Counted from the stretch's first letter, positions 1-6,516 are shown. The stretch: DNA of 7,354 nt from an uncultured Bacilli bacterium (GCA_951800155.1 CATOJL010000069.1:1-7354); one strand, 5' to 3'. A program made the numbers and translations. The notes: generated by a model from the sequence alone, not told the origin.

Positions 1-3
1 CAT

Positions 4-9
4 ACCTCC
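4..9 (-). promoter_or_regulatory. Shine-Dalgarno site of the next gene, beyond the left edge
   Basis: The minus strand reads GGAGGT here, directly followed by ATG at bases 3-1. That ATG is too close to be the start served by this site, so the true start is probably a few bases beyond the window. The frame containing this ATG is open back to a TAA about 40 bases upstream and would read VIEVLGGM, but no good SD precedes any earlier start in it. The downstream gene cannot be named from this. Confidence 0.5.
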
Positions 10-61
10 AAGCACTTCAATTACCACTATTCTGCAGTATTTTTACCTTATTTACTATCTA

Positions 62-90
62 CTTATATCAAATTGATCTTTATTCGTAAA
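62..90 (-). promoter_or_regulatory. Probable promoter of the gene beyond the left edge
   Basis: On the minus strand a -35-like TTTACG (85-90) is followed after 17 bp by TATAAG (62-67). The -10 is preceded by TGA, giving an extended -10 (TGnTATAAG). Transcription would start near base 55, leaving a leader of roughly 50 nt before the SD at 4-9. It lies downstream of the serS terminator hairpin, which fits a separate transcription unit. This is inferred from motif matches only. Confidence 0.45.
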
Positions 91-136
91 TTTTTGAGAA
101 AAAACAGTTTTTGTCCTAAATAAATGTTATTAATAC

Positions 137-189
137 AAAAATTTCCTTTCACACTTAAATTATATCATAAGTAAGTGCAGAAGGGAATT
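137..189 (-). terminator. Likely serS terminator (long imperfect hairpin)
   Basis: Arms at 172-189 and 140-157 can form an 18-position stem with two C/A mismatches and two adjacent G-U wobbles on the minus strand. The loop is 14 nt, and a run of five T follows (137-141 on the complement). It begins 12 bases after the serS stop codon. The stem is long but imperfect and AU-rich, so efficiency is uncertain. On the plus strand it folds with two G-U pairs and two mismatches but lacks a clean T-tract. Confidence 0.6.
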
Positions 190-200
190 GATTTTATTTA

Positions 201-1490
201 TCACTTTTGTTTTGATCTAATAACTTCTAAACCACCCATATAAGGTTGAAGTACTTTTGGAATTTGAATAGAACCATTTTCTTGATAATTATTTTCAATT
301 ACAGCAATCATTCCTCTTGGTGATGCTACAACTGTATTATTTAAAGTAGAAAGGAATTGATTTCCATTTGTTGTTCTCATTCGAATGCTTAACCTTCTAG
401 CTTGCGCATCACCTAAAGTAGAACAAGAACCAACTTCAAAGTATTTTTGTTGTCTTGGACTCCATGCTTCTACATCACATGATTTTACTTTTAAATCTGC
501 TAAATCACCACTACAGCATTCAAGTGTTCTAACAGGTACATCTAAACTTCTAAAGAACTCCACTGTAAACTGCCACATTTTGTTATACCAATCCATTGCC
601 TCTTCTGGTTTACATAAAACTACCATCTCTTGCTTTTCAAATTGATGTACTCGATAAAGTCCTCTTTCTTCAAGACCATGTGCCCCTACTTCTTTCCTAA
701 AACATGGCGAATAAGAAGTCATAGCAATTGGCAATTCTTTTTCATCAATAAGTTGGCCCTTGAATTTACCTATCATAGAATGTTCACTTGTTCCAATTAA
801 ATACAAATCTTCCCCTTCAACTTTATACATCATTGCATCCATTTCTGCAAAAGACATTACACCATCTACAACATCTCCTTTAATCATAAACGGTGGAATA
901 CAATAAGTAAATCCTTTCTCAATCATAAAATCTCTTGCATAACTTATCATGGCCTCATGAAGTCTTGCAATATCTCCCACTAAATAATAAAAACCATTTC
1001 CACTTGTTCTTCCAGCTGCTTCTTTATCTAACCCATTTAATGCTTCACAAATATCTGCATGATGGGGAATCTCATAATCTGGTACTACGGGTTCTCCAAA
1101 TTTTTCAATTTCAACATTGCAACTATCATCTTTTCCAATAGGTACAGAATCATCAATTAGATTTGGAATGATTAACATTTTTTCTTTAATTTGTTCTTCA
1201 ATCTTACTTTCTTCTGCCTCGATCTCTACTATCTGGTTGTTAATTTCTACAACCTCTTCTTTCTTCTGAGTAGCCTCTTCTACCTTGTTCTCTTTAAAAA
1301 GAATCCCTATTTCATTACTTAGTTGATTTCTCTTTGCACGAAGTGCATCTTTTTCTTGTTTTCTTTTTCGAACCACTTCATCTAATTTTTTCACTTCATC
1401 TACTAAGGGAATCTTTTCCTCTTGAAATTTCTTTCTAATGTTTTCCTTTACTTTTTCTTCATTTTCTCGAATTAGTTTAATATCTATCAT
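201..1490 (-). CDS. serS: Serine--tRNA ligase (SerRS)
   Basis: Charges tRNA-Ser with serine in the cytoplasm. The 429-aa protein has the usual bacterial length. Residues 1-105 form the Lys/Glu-rich antiparallel coiled-coil arm that contacts the long variable arm of tRNA-Ser. The class II core follows: a motif 1 region around PP at 199-200, the TSE serine-site motif at 234-236, motif 2 with FRKE (264-267) and the RGLYRVHQFEK run (276-286), and motif 3 ending in PRGMIAVIEN with Arg392. The ATG start has AGAGG seven bases upstream (1498-1502). The gene has its own promoter at 1580-1608, and no T-box-like leader is visible. Around the serine site the sequence is LIGTSEHSM rather than the LIPTAEVP typical of most bacteria, and SPCFRKEVGAHG replaces the common bacterial TPCFRSEAG form. 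This gives it an archaeal-like look. The enzyme nevertheless appears complete, with all class II signatures present. Confidence 0.97.
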   Translation of the reverse strand: MIDIKLIRENEEKVKENIRKKFQEEKIPLVDEVKKLDEVVRKRKQEKDALRAKRNQLSNEIGILFKENKVEEATQKKEEVVEINNQIVEIEAEESKIEEQIKEKMLIIPNLIDDSVPIGKDDSCNVEIEKFGEPVVPDYEIPHHADICEALNGLDKEAAGRTSGNGFYYLVGDIARLHEAMISYARDFMIEKGFTYCIPPFMIKGDVVDGVMSFAEMDAMMYKVEGEDLYLIGTSEHSMIGKFKGQLIDEKELPIAMTSYSPCFRKEVGAHGLEERGLYRVHQFEKQEMVVLCKPEEAMDWYNKMWQFTVEFFRSLDVPVRTLECCSGDLADLKVKSCDVEAWSPRQQKYFEVGSCSTLGDAQARRLSIRMRTTNGNQFLSTLNNTVVASPRGMIAVIENNYQENGSIQIPKVLQPYMGGLEVIRSKQK

Positions 1491-1579
1491 TTTTATTCCT
1501 CTTTTCTTCTATCGTCACAACACCAAAATTCATTTTTTTCTTTTTTACATCTATTCTTTTATAGACTTCTTATTTATAT

Positions 1580-1608
1580 ATAATAGCATAAGTTTTTTTA
1601 TAAGTAAA
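1580..1608 (-). promoter_or_regulatory. serS promoter
   Basis: On the minus strand TTTACT (1603-1608) and TATTAT (1580-1585) are separated by exactly 17 bp, with TGC in front of the -10 as an extended element. The predicted start is near 1573, giving a leader of about 80 nt. The leader is too short and lacks the conserved GGTGGNACC antiterminator element needed for a T-box. The promoter sits between the terminator of the upstream gene and serS. Confidence 0.6.
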
Positions 1609-1634
1609 TTAAAAAGGATTAGAAAAATAGGATT

Positions 1635-1665
1635 AAAAAGGAAAGTACATAAACGACTTTCCCTT
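1635..1665 (-). terminator. Rho-independent terminator of the polA-CDF operon
   Basis: On the minus strand AAGGGAAAGT (1656-1665) pairs with ACTTTCCTTT (1637-1646) as a 10-bp stem with one G-U pair. It has a 9-nt loop and a run of five T at 1635-1639 that begins inside the stem. It lies about 40 bases after the CDF stop codon and ahead of the serS promoter, so it separates the two transcription units. Confidence 0.75.
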
Positions 1666-1706
1666 TCTTTATGTTCGAAAAAAGGCGATGCAACAAATAT
1701 AAATTC

Positions 1707-2570
1707 TTATTTAGGATAAGGATTCATATGAATATGAATGTACTTTGTTCGCTCATTTTTCTCTTTTAAATTTTTTTCAATCATCTCTATCTCATCGTGT
1801 GCCTCTTTTAAAGACAAATTGGAATACATACTTACCTCAACCGTTAAACTATAGAAATATCCATATTTCATAATAATTAAATTATCAATATGATGAACAA
1901 GTGTACTTTGTAAGATTATATTTTCCACCTCTTCATAATAAATGGTATCACTTTCTTTTTCCCCAATCAAAATACTAACATTTTCCTTCAAAATAATAAA
2001 TCCTGTATGAACAATAAATAATCCAACAAGGACACTCGCTATCTTATCTGCATAAATAAAGGGATGAAAATATCCTTCTAATTGTATTAAAATACTAGCA
2101 ATAAATACAACTATGGAACTAATAACATCTGTACTAGATTCTTTCCCAGAAGCAATCAAAATTTGATTATCCAGTTCTTTTCCCTTCTGCATTAAGTATC
2201 TCGATAAAATAAATTTAGAAAGAATAGTAAATAAACTAACAATAATGACGATTTTACTTGGAATTTCAACATCTTTCTGTAAAACACTTCCTATGAGAAT
2301 GCATCCAATTCCTACAACAATAAGTCCGATCATTGCACTGGTTACATATTCAATACGTCCGTGTCCAAAGGGATGTTTTTGATCCTCTGGTTTTCGTGCT
2401 AAGACATTTCCAAATAAAGCAACAACATCTGTAATTAAGTCACTAAACGAATGAATTCCATCTGCAACTAAAGCGCTTGATTTTGAAATAAGTCCAATCA
2501 TTACTTTCACAATGGAAAGAAAAAAATTGGTAAAAAAACTAATAAGCATAACACAAGATGTACTTCTCAA
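1707..2570 (-). CDS. Cation diffusion facilitator (CDF) family metal exporter
   Basis: Inner-membrane antiporter that exports divalent metal (Zn, Fe, Mn, Co or Cd in this family) in exchange for protons. From a TTG start at 2568-2570 it is 287 aa with six predicted membrane segments: about 7-27, 33-56, 74-97, 105-126, 138-163 and 173-196. A cytosolic C-terminal domain ends in HIHMNPYPK. Segment 2 carries the signature ADGIHSFSD (Asp37, His40, Asp44), and HPFGHGR (66-72) follows it as in FieF/YiiP relatives. In segment 5 the usual HxxxD reads ESSTD (Glu144, Asp148), so Glu replaces a metal-ligand His. The TTG at 2570 was preferred to the TTG at 2600 because a strong SD, AGGAGG at 2578-2583, lies seven bases before it. 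The longer start lies inside polA and has no SD of its own. The gene is translationally coupled to polA. The metal cannot be assigned from sequence. Confidence 0.9.
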   Translation of the reverse strand: MRSTSCVMLISFFTNFFLSIVKVMIGLISKSSALVADGIHSFSDLITDVVALFGNVLARKPEDQKHPFGHGRIEYVTSAMIGLIVVGIGCILIGSVLQKDVEIPSKIVIIVSLFTILSKFILSRYLMQKGKELDNQILIASGKESSTDVISSIVVFIASILIQLEGYFHPFIYADKIASVLVGLFIVHTGFIILKENVSILIGEKESDTIYYEEVENIILQSTLVHHIDNLIIMKYGYFYSLTVEVSMYSNLSLKEAHDEIEMIEKNLKEKNERTKYIHIHMNPYPK

Positions 2571-2577
2571 AATAACC

Positions 2578-2583
2578 CCTCCT
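2578..2583 (-). promoter_or_regulatory. CDF ribosome binding site overlapping the polA stop codon
   Basis: The minus strand reads TAGGAGGGG here. The polA stop TAG (2582-2584) provides the first bases of a near-perfect SD, AGGAGG, seven bases before the TTG at 2570. A terminating polA ribosome would sit directly on this site. This suggests coupled translation and fixes the CDF start. Confidence 0.75.
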
Positions 2584-5173
2584 ACTTCGCTTGGTACCAA
2601 TCACTTCCATATTCTACATCTATCTTTAATGGAACTTTTAAATCTGCAATATGTTCCATGACATCTTTCATGATTTGAATTGCCTGTTCTTTTTCACTCT
2701 CTAACGCATCCAAAACAAGTTCATCGTGTACTTGAATAATCATTTTGGATTTTAAACCTTGCCTTTTAAATTCAAAAGCAAGTTTTACCATGGCTAACTT
2801 AATAATATCTGCACTTGTTCCTTGAATTGGTGTATTTAAGGCAATCCGCTCTCCCGTTTGCCGTATCACATAATTTTTATTATTTAACTCATCAATTATT
2901 CTTTTTCTTCCATATAAAGTTTTTACAAATCCATCTTGATAAGCTTTTTCTACCATTCTATCCATATATTCTTTAATTCCCGGATATGTTTCTAAATAAT
3001 TTGTAATAAACTCTTTTGCCTCGTGCGTTTTCATACCAATATTTTCAGACAATCCGTAACTACTAATACCATAAATAATCCCAAAATTAACCGCTTTTGC
3101 AATTCTTCGCATATCCTTGCTTACTTCTTCTTCGGCTACATGAAAAATCTCACTAGCTGTATGCATATGAATATCTTGATTTTTCTTAAAAGCTTCGATC
3201 ATCGTTTCTACATTTGCCATATGAGCGAGTAGACGTAGTTCAATTTGAGAGTAATCCCCACTAATTAGAATAGAGTCCTCACTTGGTGTAAATACTTTTC
3301 GAATCAATCTTCCATATTCATTACGAATGGGTATGTTTTGTAAATTGGGTTCAATAGAAGATAGTCTTCCTGTTCTTGTCAAGGTTTGGGTATAAATCGT
3401 ATGAATTTTCCCATCTTCTAAAATAAAATTACTTAAACCTTCTACATAAGTCGCATAAAGCTTTGTTACTAAACGATAGGAAAGAATTTTTTCTATAATG
3501 GGATGTTCATCCTTAATCTTTTCTAAGATTTCCACTGCTGTTGAATAATTTTTCTTTGTTCGTTTGGGATAGGTAAGCTTTAACTTTTCAAACAAGATTT
3601 CCCCTAATTGCTTTGGAGAAGAGATGTTAAATATACAATCTGCAGCGGCATAAATTTCTTCTTCTAAAACAGCAATTTTTGCTTTCATCTCCTCGCCCAT
3701 TGCCTGTAGGGTATCTCGATTTACATAAACACCCACATATTCCATATCTCCAAGAACATAAGCAAGAGGATGTTCCATTTCATAATAAAGCGAGTTCATA
3801 TTTTCCTCTTCAAGCTCTTTTTTTAATCGCTTTTGGATTTCATAGACAAATTTTGCTTTCGATACAGCATTTGCTGCAATCACATCCATACTTGGTTCTT
3901 TATATACTTTTATCTTCTGCATATAAACATGATGATAATATGGTATCGCATAATCAAAAGAATTTCCCAAATATGCAATATCTTCTTTCACATGATAATC
4001 TAGTAAATAAGCAGCTATCATAACATCAAAATCAACCTTAAAATCATCGATATGCATCCATTTAAAAGCAACATAAACCTTTTTTAAATCATACACGTAA
4101 GCAATATAATTTTTTATTTTTGGATAAGCTTCTTTAATTAAATAGGAAGGAATGAAAAAACTTTCTGTATCATTATAAATACCAAGTCCTAAAACTTTAC
4201 ACATGTGATAATTCGTACCCAATAGTTCCATATATAAACTAGATGGTTTCGTTAATTGAATTTCTTCTATATTTTGAATGATTTTAGCAGATTCTAACTT
4301 TCTTTCCACGGTTTGATCCATTTTTGATAAAAAAGACTGAAACTCAAATTCTTCATATAATTTTATCAATGCTTTGGTATCTTGTTCTTTTATTTTAACA
4401 TCATCTATATGAATTTCCATAGGAACGCTTCTATAAATGGTTGCTAGATCATAACTCATAAAAGCATTTTCTCTATCCTTTTCTAATTTTTCACGCATTT
4501 TTGGTGTTAAGTCTGCAAGATGATCATAGACTCCTTTTAGTGAGCCATAATCATGTAATAATTTTAAGGCCGTTTTTTCACCAATTCCATTTACACCCGG
4601 AATATTATCAGAAGCGTCACCCATAAGTGCTTTTAAATCAACGACTTTAGCTGGTTCAATTCCATAATCTTCAAAAAATGTTTTTTCATTGTAACGAATA
4701 AAATCTTTTTGTTTCAAAAGTTTCATATCTACATCTGGACTAATGAGTTGCAGTAAATCCCGATCGCTTGAGATAATAGTTCCAATAAATTCTTCTTTTT
4801 CATCACAAAATTTAGCAAATGTCCCAATAATGTCATCTGCTTCATAGTTATCACATTCATAATATTTTATTCCCATATGCGTCAAAAGTTCCTTGCATAA
4901 AGGAATTTGTACTTTCAATTCATCTGGAGTAGCATTTCTTCCTGCTTTATATTCTGTATATTTCTCATGTCTAAATGTTTTTCCCTTATCAAATGCAACA
5001 ATCATATAAGTTGGTTTTTCTTCTGTTACAATTTTATGAATCATACTTGTAAAACCAAAAAGAGCATTCGTAGGAACACCTTCCTTATTTTTCATCAAAT
5101 TTCCATTATATGCAGTTGCGAAATAACTTCGAAACACCAAATTATTTCCATCAACTAAAAGAATTTTTTCCAT
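2582..5173 (-). CDS. polA: DNA polymerase I
   Basis: Fills gaps in excision repair and removes primers from Okazaki fragments. The protein is 863 aa, near the usual 860-930. Residues 1-290 form the 5'-nuclease (FEN) domain: LLVDGNN with Asp8, AFDKGKTFRHE (60-70), NYEADD (109-114), SSDRDLLQL (135-143) and GDASDNIPGVNGIGEKTA (185-202). Residues 300-460 match the 3'-5' exonuclease fold but lack its acidic residues, so proofreading is probably absent, as in Bacillus-type PolA. The polymerase domain has TGRLSSIEPNLQNIP (601-615), motif A SGDYSQIE with Asp640, motif B RRIAKAVNFGIIYG (689-702) with Phe697, QGTSADI (784-790) and motif C QVHDE (814-818). Phe697 predicts discrimination against dideoxynucleotides. 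The ATG start at 5173 has AGAGGTG (5179-5185) five bases upstream and begins the conserved N-terminus. An in-frame TTG at 5230 would add 19 residues. The gene is first in an operon with the CDF gene. Confidence 0.97.
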   Translation of the reverse strand: MEKILLVDGNNLVFRSYFATAYNGNLMKNKEGVPTNALFGFTSMIHKIVTEEKPTYMIVAFDKGKTFRHEKYTEYKAGRNATPDELKVQIPLCKELLTHMGIKYYECDNYEADDIIGTFAKFCDEKEEFIGTIISSDRDLLQLISPDVDMKLLKQKDFIRYNEKTFFEDYGIEPAKVVDLKALMGDASDNIPGVNGIGEKTALKLLHDYGSLKGVYDHLADLTPKMREKLEKDRENAFMSYDLATIYRSVPMEIHIDDVKIKEQDTKALIKLYEEFEFQSFLSKMDQTVERKLESAKIIQNIEEIQLTKPSSLYMELLGTNYHMCKVLGLGIYNDTESFFIPSYLIKEAYPKIKNYIAYVYDLKKVYVAFKWMHIDDFKVDFDVMIAAYLLDYHVKEDIAYLGNSFDYAIPYYHHVYMQKIKVYKEPSMDVIAANAVSKAKFVYEIQKRLKKELEEENMNSLYYEMEHPLAYVLGDMEYVGVYVNRDTLQAMGEEMKAKIAVLEEEIYAAADCIFNISSPKQLGEILFEKLKLTYPKRTKKNYSTAVEILEKIKDEHPIIEKILSYRLVTKLYATYVEGLSNFILEDGKIHTIYTQTLTRTGRLSSIEPNLQNIPIRNEYGRLIRKVFTPSEDSILISGDYSQIELRLLAHMANVETMIEAFKKNQDIHMHTASEIFHVAEEEVSKDMRRIAKAVNFGIIYGISSYGLSENIGMKTHEAKEFITNYLETYPGIKEYMDRMVEKAYQDGFVKTLYGRKRIIDELNNKNYVIRQTGERIALNTPIQGTSADIIKLAMVKLAFEFKRQGLKSKMIIQVHDELVLDALESEKEQAIQIMKDVMEHIADLKVPLKIDVEYGSDWYQAK

Positions 5174-5230
5174 AGAATCACCTCTGTTTATTATACCATG
5201 CCTAAAAGTACATCCGCAATGTTCTTTCAA
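5174..5230 (-). other. Possible alternative in-frame TTG start of polA
   Basis: The polA frame stays open upstream to a TTG at 5228-5230, preceded by AGGAG (5240-5244) nine bases away. Initiation there would add 19 residues rich in Cys, His and basic residues (KEHCGCTFRH near the start). The stretch also contains the best polA promoter, so only transcripts from further upstream could encode it. PolA proteins normally begin at MEKILLVDGN-like sequence, so this is probably fortuitous. Confidence 0.25.
5190..5219 (-). promoter_or_regulatory. polA promoter
   Basis: The minus strand has a consensus TATAAT (5190-5195) preceded by TGG (extended -10) and a weak -35, TTGCGG (5214-5219), 18 bp upstream. 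The predicted start near 5183 leaves a leader of only about 10-12 nt, so the SD (5179-5185) would lie at the extreme 5' end of the mRNA. The -10 match is strong; the short leader is the unusual part. Confidence 0.6.
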
Positions 5231-5261
5231 AAGATTTTTCTCCTATCTCGCATATAGAATC

Positions 5262-5267
5262 ATTATA
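5262..5267 (-). promoter_or_regulatory. Possible second, upstream polA -10 element
   Basis: A second perfect TATAAT lies on the minus strand here, without a TGn extension and without a recognisable -35 at 16-19 bp. A transcript starting near 5255 would include the SD-TTG pair at 5244-5228. Perfect hexamers arise easily by chance in DNA this AT-rich. From about 5290 to 5379 no gene or clear motif was seen. Confidence 0.25.
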
Positions 5268-5379
5268 TAAAATGAAAAAGATAGAATCGCATGCATACTT
5301 TCTATAATCAATTCCAATTTATTATTCTCATTACATAAAGACACTTGAAGAGATTGAAAATTTATTGATTGTTTTCTCT

Positions 5380-5412
5380 TCCTATTTTAAAACAATTTAT
5401 CCTATTTTAAAA
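5380..5412. repeat. 13-bp direct repeat, 20-bp period
   Basis: TCCTATTTTAAAA occurs exactly at 5380-5392 and again at 5400-5412, starts 20 bp apart, which is about two helical turns. The second copy extends into the palindrome ATTTTAAAAT (5404-5413). The pair lies between the dehydrogenase terminator and the polA promoter, roughly 160-200 bp upstream of the latter. It could be a paired protein-binding site or an AT-rich upstream element; no known operator was recognised. Confidence 0.5.
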
Positions 5413-5433
5413 TGATTCAAAAAACAGAATCAT
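5412..5433 (-). terminator. Weak second hairpin behind the dehydrogenase gene
   Basis: A perfect 7-bp inverted repeat, ATGATTC (5412-5418) and GAATCAT (5427-5433), has an 8-nt loop. On the minus strand it is followed by TTTTAAAATAGG. It sits just after the main terminator and could act as a weak back-up. Its low GC content makes efficient termination doubtful. Confidence 0.35.
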
Positions 5434-5437
5434 AAAC

Positions 5438-5476
5438 AAAAAACAAGGAAAACATAAATAGGTAACCTTGTTTTTT
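5438..5476 (-). terminator. Terminator of the dehydrogenase gene
   Basis: AAAAAACAAGG (minus strand, 5466-5476) pairs with CCTTGTTTTTT (5438-5448) in a perfect 11-bp stem with a 17-nt loop, ending in a T-tract. It starts a few bases after the TAA stop. Because the arms are flanked by A and T runs on either strand, it could also work in the opposite direction, but no plus-strand gene is present to need it. Confidence 0.8.
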
Positions 5477-5479
5477 CAT

Positions 5480-6445
5480 TTATAATTTATGATGTAATTT
5501 TAACATCTCTATTAACATTTTATCTCTATATTCCGCTAAACTTGCATCATTATTTCCAAGTGCTTCTGGACGATTTTTTATCTCTTCTTCTACACCTTCT
5601 CTAGCCATTTTCCCAAATTCTTTTGGAAATTCTTTAAAATCAGCCATATCTTGTAACCATAGGTTGATAGAAGGCCCTAAATGTTTTAATAAGCCATCAA
5701 TCCCATTTTGTCCACCACCAAGTTGGAAAACCAAAGAAGGACCCATAATTCCCCACCGAAGTCCCGGCCCATAAGTAACTGCTTTATCTGCATCTTCAAT
5801 ACTACAAACACCTCTCATAACTAGGTCACATACTTCACGGTAAAGGGCCATTTGAATACGATTACAAATAAATCCAAGTGCTTCTTTTTGTAAAACAACA
5901 GGTTCTTTTCCAATAGATGTATAAAAGGCTTTGGCAACTTCTACAACTTCCTCACTTGTTTTCTCACCCCTAGTAATTTCCACAAGGGGAATTAGATGAG
6001 GTGGATTATAAGGATGTGCTCCAATAAATCGTTCAGGACATTTCGCATTGGAAGCGATTTCTGTAATAAGTAATCCTGATGTTGAACTTACAATAATCGT
6101 GTCATCACTCGTATATTGTTCTATCTGTTTAACCATTTCTTTTTTTATTTCATAGCTTTCTGGACCAGATTCAACAAGAAATTGTATATCTCGCACAGCT
6201 TCTTCCATAACGGTTGTATAAAGAATTCTATTTTCTATTTCACAAATTTCTTCTTCTTCAATCACATGATTTTTCCATAGTGAACGTAAACTTTCGTTAA
6301 CTCTTTTTTTTGCTAGATCTAAACTTTCCTCTGTAATGTCATAAACAAATACGTCAAATTTTTTTAAAGCAAAATAAAGGGCCCAACTATACCCTATCAC
6401 TCCAGCACCCACACAGGCTATTTTTTTTATTTCTTCTACTTTCAT
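5480..6445 (-). CDS. 3-hydroxyacyl-CoA dehydrogenase-family protein (L-carnitine dehydrogenase/lambda-crystallin-like)
   Basis: NAD-dependent oxidation of a 3-hydroxy acid or its CoA ester is expected for this cytosolic family. The N-terminal Rossmann domain (about 1-185) has the dinucleotide loop GAGVIG (13-18) and Asp36 at the end of strand 2, favouring NAD over NADP. Candidate catalytic residues are Ser123 in SSTSGL, His144 in GAHPYNPPH, Glu156 in LVEITRG and Asn195 in GFICNRI. The C-terminal helical domain contains GPGLRWGIMGPSLVFQLGGG (226-245). That segment and the 321-aa length resemble L-carnitine dehydrogenase and CRYL1/L-gulonate dehydrogenase more than the roughly 280-aa 3-hydroxybutyryl-CoA dehydrogenases. 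The ATG start has GGGAGG (6451-6456) five bases upstream. It looks monocistronic, with its own promoter and terminator, and no thiolase, enoyl-CoA hydratase or carnitine gene is adjacent. The family call is firm; the substrate is inferred. Confidence 0.9.
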   Translation of the reverse strand: MKVEEIKKIACVGAGVIGYSWALYFALKKFDVFVYDITEESLDLAKKRVNESLRSLWKNHVIEEEEICEIENRILYTTVMEEAVRDIQFLVESGPESYEIKKEMVKQIEQYTSDDTIIVSSTSGLLITEIASNAKCPERFIGAHPYNPPHLIPLVEITRGEKTSEEVVEVAKAFYTSIGKEPVVLQKEALGFICNRIQMALYREVCDLVMRGVCSIEDADKAVTYGPGLRWGIMGPSLVFQLGGGQNGIDGLLKHLGPSINLWLQDMADFKEFPKEFGKMAREGVEEEIKNRPEALGNNDASLAEYRDKMLIEMLKLHHKL

Positions 6446-6475
6446 ATATTCCTCCCTATTTTCTATTTCAATCTC

Positions 6476-6504
6476 ATTTTACCACAAAATTCCTAACACT
6501 TAAA
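6476..6504 (-). promoter_or_regulatory. Promoter of the dehydrogenase gene
   Basis: On the minus strand TAAAAT (6476-6481), preceded by TGG as an extended -10, lies 17 bp after a weak -35, TTTAAG (6499-6504). The predicted start near 6469 gives a leader of about 24 nt containing the SD. It falls immediately after the alaS terminator, supporting separate transcription. Confidence 0.5.
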
Positions 6505-6516
6505 CTTTTCGTATAC

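Noticed and set aside
159..164. TGATATAAT on the minus strand as a promoter
   Set aside because: The match is perfect, but it sits in the loop of the serS terminator hairpin and has no -35 at suitable spacing. The promoter at 62-90 is better placed.
385..645. Plus-strand reading frame of 86 codons inside serS
   Set aside because: It lies opposite the conserved SerRS catalytic core and shows no family features.
1491..1640. T-box leader upstream of serS
   Set aside because: There is no GGTGGNACC-like element, no specifier stem could be recognised, and the predicted leader is only about 80 nt.
1438..1719. Plus-strand reading frame of 93 codons
   Set aside because: It is antisense to the start of serS and the adjacent intergenic region, is low in complexity (Phe/Ile/Ser/Lys-rich), lacks a convincing SD, and crosses a terminator and promoter of the minus strand.
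2571..2600. TTG at 2600 as the CDF start
   Set aside because: It lies inside polA without an SD in front, while the TTG at 2570 has AGGAGG at ideal spacing and removes a ten-residue stretch unlike the family N-terminus.
3679..4023. Plus-strand reading frame of 114 codons inside polA
   Set aside because: It is antisense to a well-conserved gene, with no recognisable domain; this is a chance open frame.
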